A DNA stretch of 52,717 nucleotides from JANYGM01 sp043764015 (GTDB lineage Bacteria; Bacteroidota; Bacteroidia; Cytophagales; Thermonemataceae). The notes below the pieces were generated by a model, which saw only the letters and a list, made by a program, of their open reading frames with translations, searched no databases and had not been told where the DNA came from. A program made the translations under genes and the position numbers. Of this stretch, positions 51,039 to 52,717 are shown one piece after another. Location: NCBI GenBank assembly GCA_043764015.1, contig JAYUKY010000046.1:1-52717 (forward strand), read 5' to 3'. Numbering within the stretch: the first letter of the stretch is position 1; the number at the start of each line of letters is the position of its first letter.

Positions 51039-52529
51039 ATGATTAGTACGAAACAATTTGCGCTAGGGATTTTAGCCGCCTCTTTGCTAGGTGGTGCAGT
51101 TACTTTGGGTGGTTTTAAGGTGTTTTTTGACAATAAACCACAAACAGTTATCTCACAAGATAAAAATACGGCACGTTTAGCCACACTTTTAGATAAAAAT
51201 TTTGTTGTGCCTGATGGGCTAAACTTCGTTGCTGCTGCAGAAATAGTGTCGCCTGCGGTGGTACATATTAAAACTTCTTACGAAAATGTAACCACTTCAC
51301 GTAATACTGACGACCCTTTTGAGGAAATGTTTAAGCAAATGCCACACGGTAAAATGCAACCTCGTAGCTCGTCGGGCTCAGGCGTGATTACCTCTGAAGA
51401 CGGCTATGTAATTACCAACAACCACGTTGTTGATGGTAGCGAAAATATTGAAGTTATTTTGCAAGACAAGCGTAGCTACAAAGCAAAAGTAATAGGAAAA
51501 GACCCAAGTACAGATTTGGCACTTCTCAAAATAGAGGAAAAAGGGCTTCCAACGCTCAAATATGGCAATTCTGATGAGGTGCGTATAGGTGAATGGGTGC
51601 TTGCAGTAGGAAATCCGCTTGATTTGACTTCCACCGTAACGGCTGGTATTATCAGCGCAAAGGCAAGAAACATCAGAATTATCAAAAATACGGACAATGC
51701 AGGCGCAGTAGAGGCTTTTTTACAAACAGATGCTGCCGTGAACCCTGGAAATTCTGGTGGTGCGCTGGTAAATCTTAGAGGTGAATTAGTGGGAATAAAT
51801 ACCGCAATAGCAAGTGAAACTGGTAGTTATCAAGGATATTCGTTTGCTATTCCTGCTAATCTTGTCAAAAAAGTAATTTCAGACCTTAAAGAACACGGAG
51901 AAGTACAACGTGCTTTATTAGGAATTGCTATCAGAGATATTAACTCGCAAGTAGCAAAGGAAAAGAAATTACCTAGTTTAGATGGGGTTTTGGTAGAAAG
52001 TTTGGGAGAAAATAGTTCTGCTGCAAGTGCAGGAATGCAAGATGATGATGTTATTTTGAGTATTGACGACAAAAAAACAAATAGCGTTTCTCGTTTGCAA
52101 GAAGTGGTGGCATCAAGAAGACCAGGAGAAAAAGTAGAAGTGCTTTTTAGACGTGGTACAACAGAGAAAAAAGTTACCATTTCTCTCAAAAATAGAGATG
52201 GAAATACTGATATTGTTAAGAGAAAAGATACCAAAACAACCAATATTTTGGGTGCAGATTTGGCAAGTATCAATGAAGAAACCAGTGAAAAGTTTGGTAT
52301 CAATGGTGGCGTAATGGTAATGAAAATCCGTAGCGGAAAAATGCGCAATGCAGGCATCAAGGAGGGTTTTGTGATAACACATTTCTCTAAAAATGGTCGT
52401 AGAGATGAGGTAAATACCGTTGAAGACATCAGAAACGCCCTAATGAAAGCGGAACAAAATAACGAAAGTATTTACCTTGATGGCTTGTATGCCAACGGTG
52501 AAAAAGCCTATTACCCTATTGGTTGGTAA
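51039..52529 (+). CDS. degP: DegP/HtrA-family periplasmic serine protease with two PDZ domains
   Basis: 496 residues from ATG 51039, three codons inside a possible TTG start. An N-terminal hydrophobic segment (FALGILAASLLGGAVTLGGF) exports or anchors it. The catalytic triad is visible: His129 (VITNNHVVDGS), Asp159 (STDLALLKIE), Ser239 (NPGNSGGAL). PDZ1 spans about 295-385 (LLGIAIRDINSQVAKEKKLP) and PDZ2 about 405-490 (ILGADLASINEETSEKFGIN). Such proteases degrade or hold misfolded envelope proteins. A strong terminator follows 90 bp after the stop. Confidence 0.95.
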   Translation: MISTKQFALGILAASLLGGAVTLGGFKVFFDNKPQTVISQDKNTARLATLLDKNFVVPDGLNFVAAAEIVSPAVVHIKTSYENVTTSRNTDDPFEEMFKQMPHGKMQPRSSSGSGVITSEDGYVITNNHVVDGSENIEVILQDKRSYKAKVIGKDPSTDLALLKIEEKGLPTLKYGNSDEVRIGEWVLAVGNPLDLTSTVTAGIISAKARNIRIIKNTDNAGAVEAFLQTDAAVNPGNSGGALVNLRGELVGINTAIASETGSYQGYSFAIPANLVKKVISDLKEHGEVQRALLGIAIRDINSQVAKEKKLPSLDGVLVESLGENSSAASAGMQDDDVILSIDDKKTNSVSRLQEVVASRRPGEKVEVLFRRGTTEKKVTISLKNRDGNTDIVKRKDTKTTNILGADLASINEETSEKFGINGGVMVMKIRSGKMRNAGIKEGFVITHFSKNGRRDEVNTVEDIRNALMKAEQNNESIYLDGLYANGEKAYYPIGW

Positions 52530-52618
52530 GGTTTTATAAACATTTTGTGTTTGGCAAATGAAAAATCTAATATTTTTTTAATTGGTTAAAAACTTATTTA
52601 TAAAATATTTTAGCTTCA

Positions 52619-52653
52619 AAAAAGCCCTATCTAAATACTTAGATAGGGCTTTT
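52619..52653 (+). terminator. intrinsic terminator after degP
   Basis: 15-bp perfect arms AAAAGCCCTATCTAA and TTAGATAGGGCTTTT around ATAC, then TTAG. The remaining 60 bp of the window hold no recognisable gene. Confidence 0.85.
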
Positions 52654-52717
52654 TAGTCACTTATACCTACTATGGTGCTGTATAGGCTGTCTTTTTTAGG
52701 GTTGGATAACCTATTCT

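Overview
The window is AT-rich DNA of a Bacteroidota bacterium, most likely a gliding or gliding-derived member of the Cytophagales. The clade call rests on several signs: promoters of the TTTG-N19-21-TAnnTTTG type; a gliding-motility-associated C-terminal domain of the type IX secretion system; a DUF3078 outer membrane protein; two M61 peptidases; a PASTA protein pair; a long-form urocanase; and a murC-ftsQ-ftsA cluster. Nearly all genes look chromosomal. I see no integrase, transposase, phage structural gene, rRNA, tRNA or CRISPR array.

Layout. 0-2 kb: end of a surface-repeat protein and a 54-codon gene with its own terminator. 2-8 kb (minus): an apparent transcription unit of a SAM-I riboswitch leader, an unknown gene, hicB-hicA and metH, preceded by a PD-(D/E)XK-type nuclease gene. 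8-14 kb (minus): LpxL-like acyltransferase, retropepsin-like PDZ protease, SMI1/KNR4 protein, Mrp ATPase and a small unknown gene. 14-20 kb (plus): a lipoprotein, murC, ftsQ, ftsA, a pterin dehydratase, a divergent endonuclease V and a coupled 54-codon gene. 20-26.7 kb: response regulator, DUF3078 protein, M61 peptidase, NeuD-like acetyltransferase and hutU. 27-34.6 kb: a frameshifted beta/gamma-crystallin lipoprotein, an outer membrane protein, a nuclease-fold protein, a type IX cargo, a CsgG-like lipoprotein, a DUF952 protein, a Fur-family regulator and two membrane proteins. 34.7-40.2 kb: an ABC-2 permease, a second M61 peptidase, and an AAA ATPase (DUF3696) followed by a protein with a colicin E3-like C-terminus. 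40.2-52.7 kb: gatC, two PASTA proteins, a serine hydrolase, panC, an Ldh-type oxidoreductase, asnB, a DUF1800 protein, an epimerase and a DegP/HtrA protease.

Two things stand out. First, the gene pair at 38051-40194 looks like an undescribed conflict system: an OLD/SMC-like ATPase next to a protein whose last 40 residues carry the D-x2-H-x3-E catalytic spacing of colicin E3, a 16S rRNA nuclease. Second, the intergenic DNA is packed with small repeat families: a two-hairpin palindromic element (also found twice in frame inside a gene), a MITE-like element with terminal inverted repeats, a GTCTGTACCGTA hairpin family, a PSAxADG palindrome, and AT-rich CACAA or ACGAATTA arrays lying directly upstream of many start codons. 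A scrap of an M61 peptidase gene survives at 49.6 kb.

All calls come from reading the sequence; no database search was run. Several starts were moved to internal codons where the upstream extension is repeat or promoter DNA.
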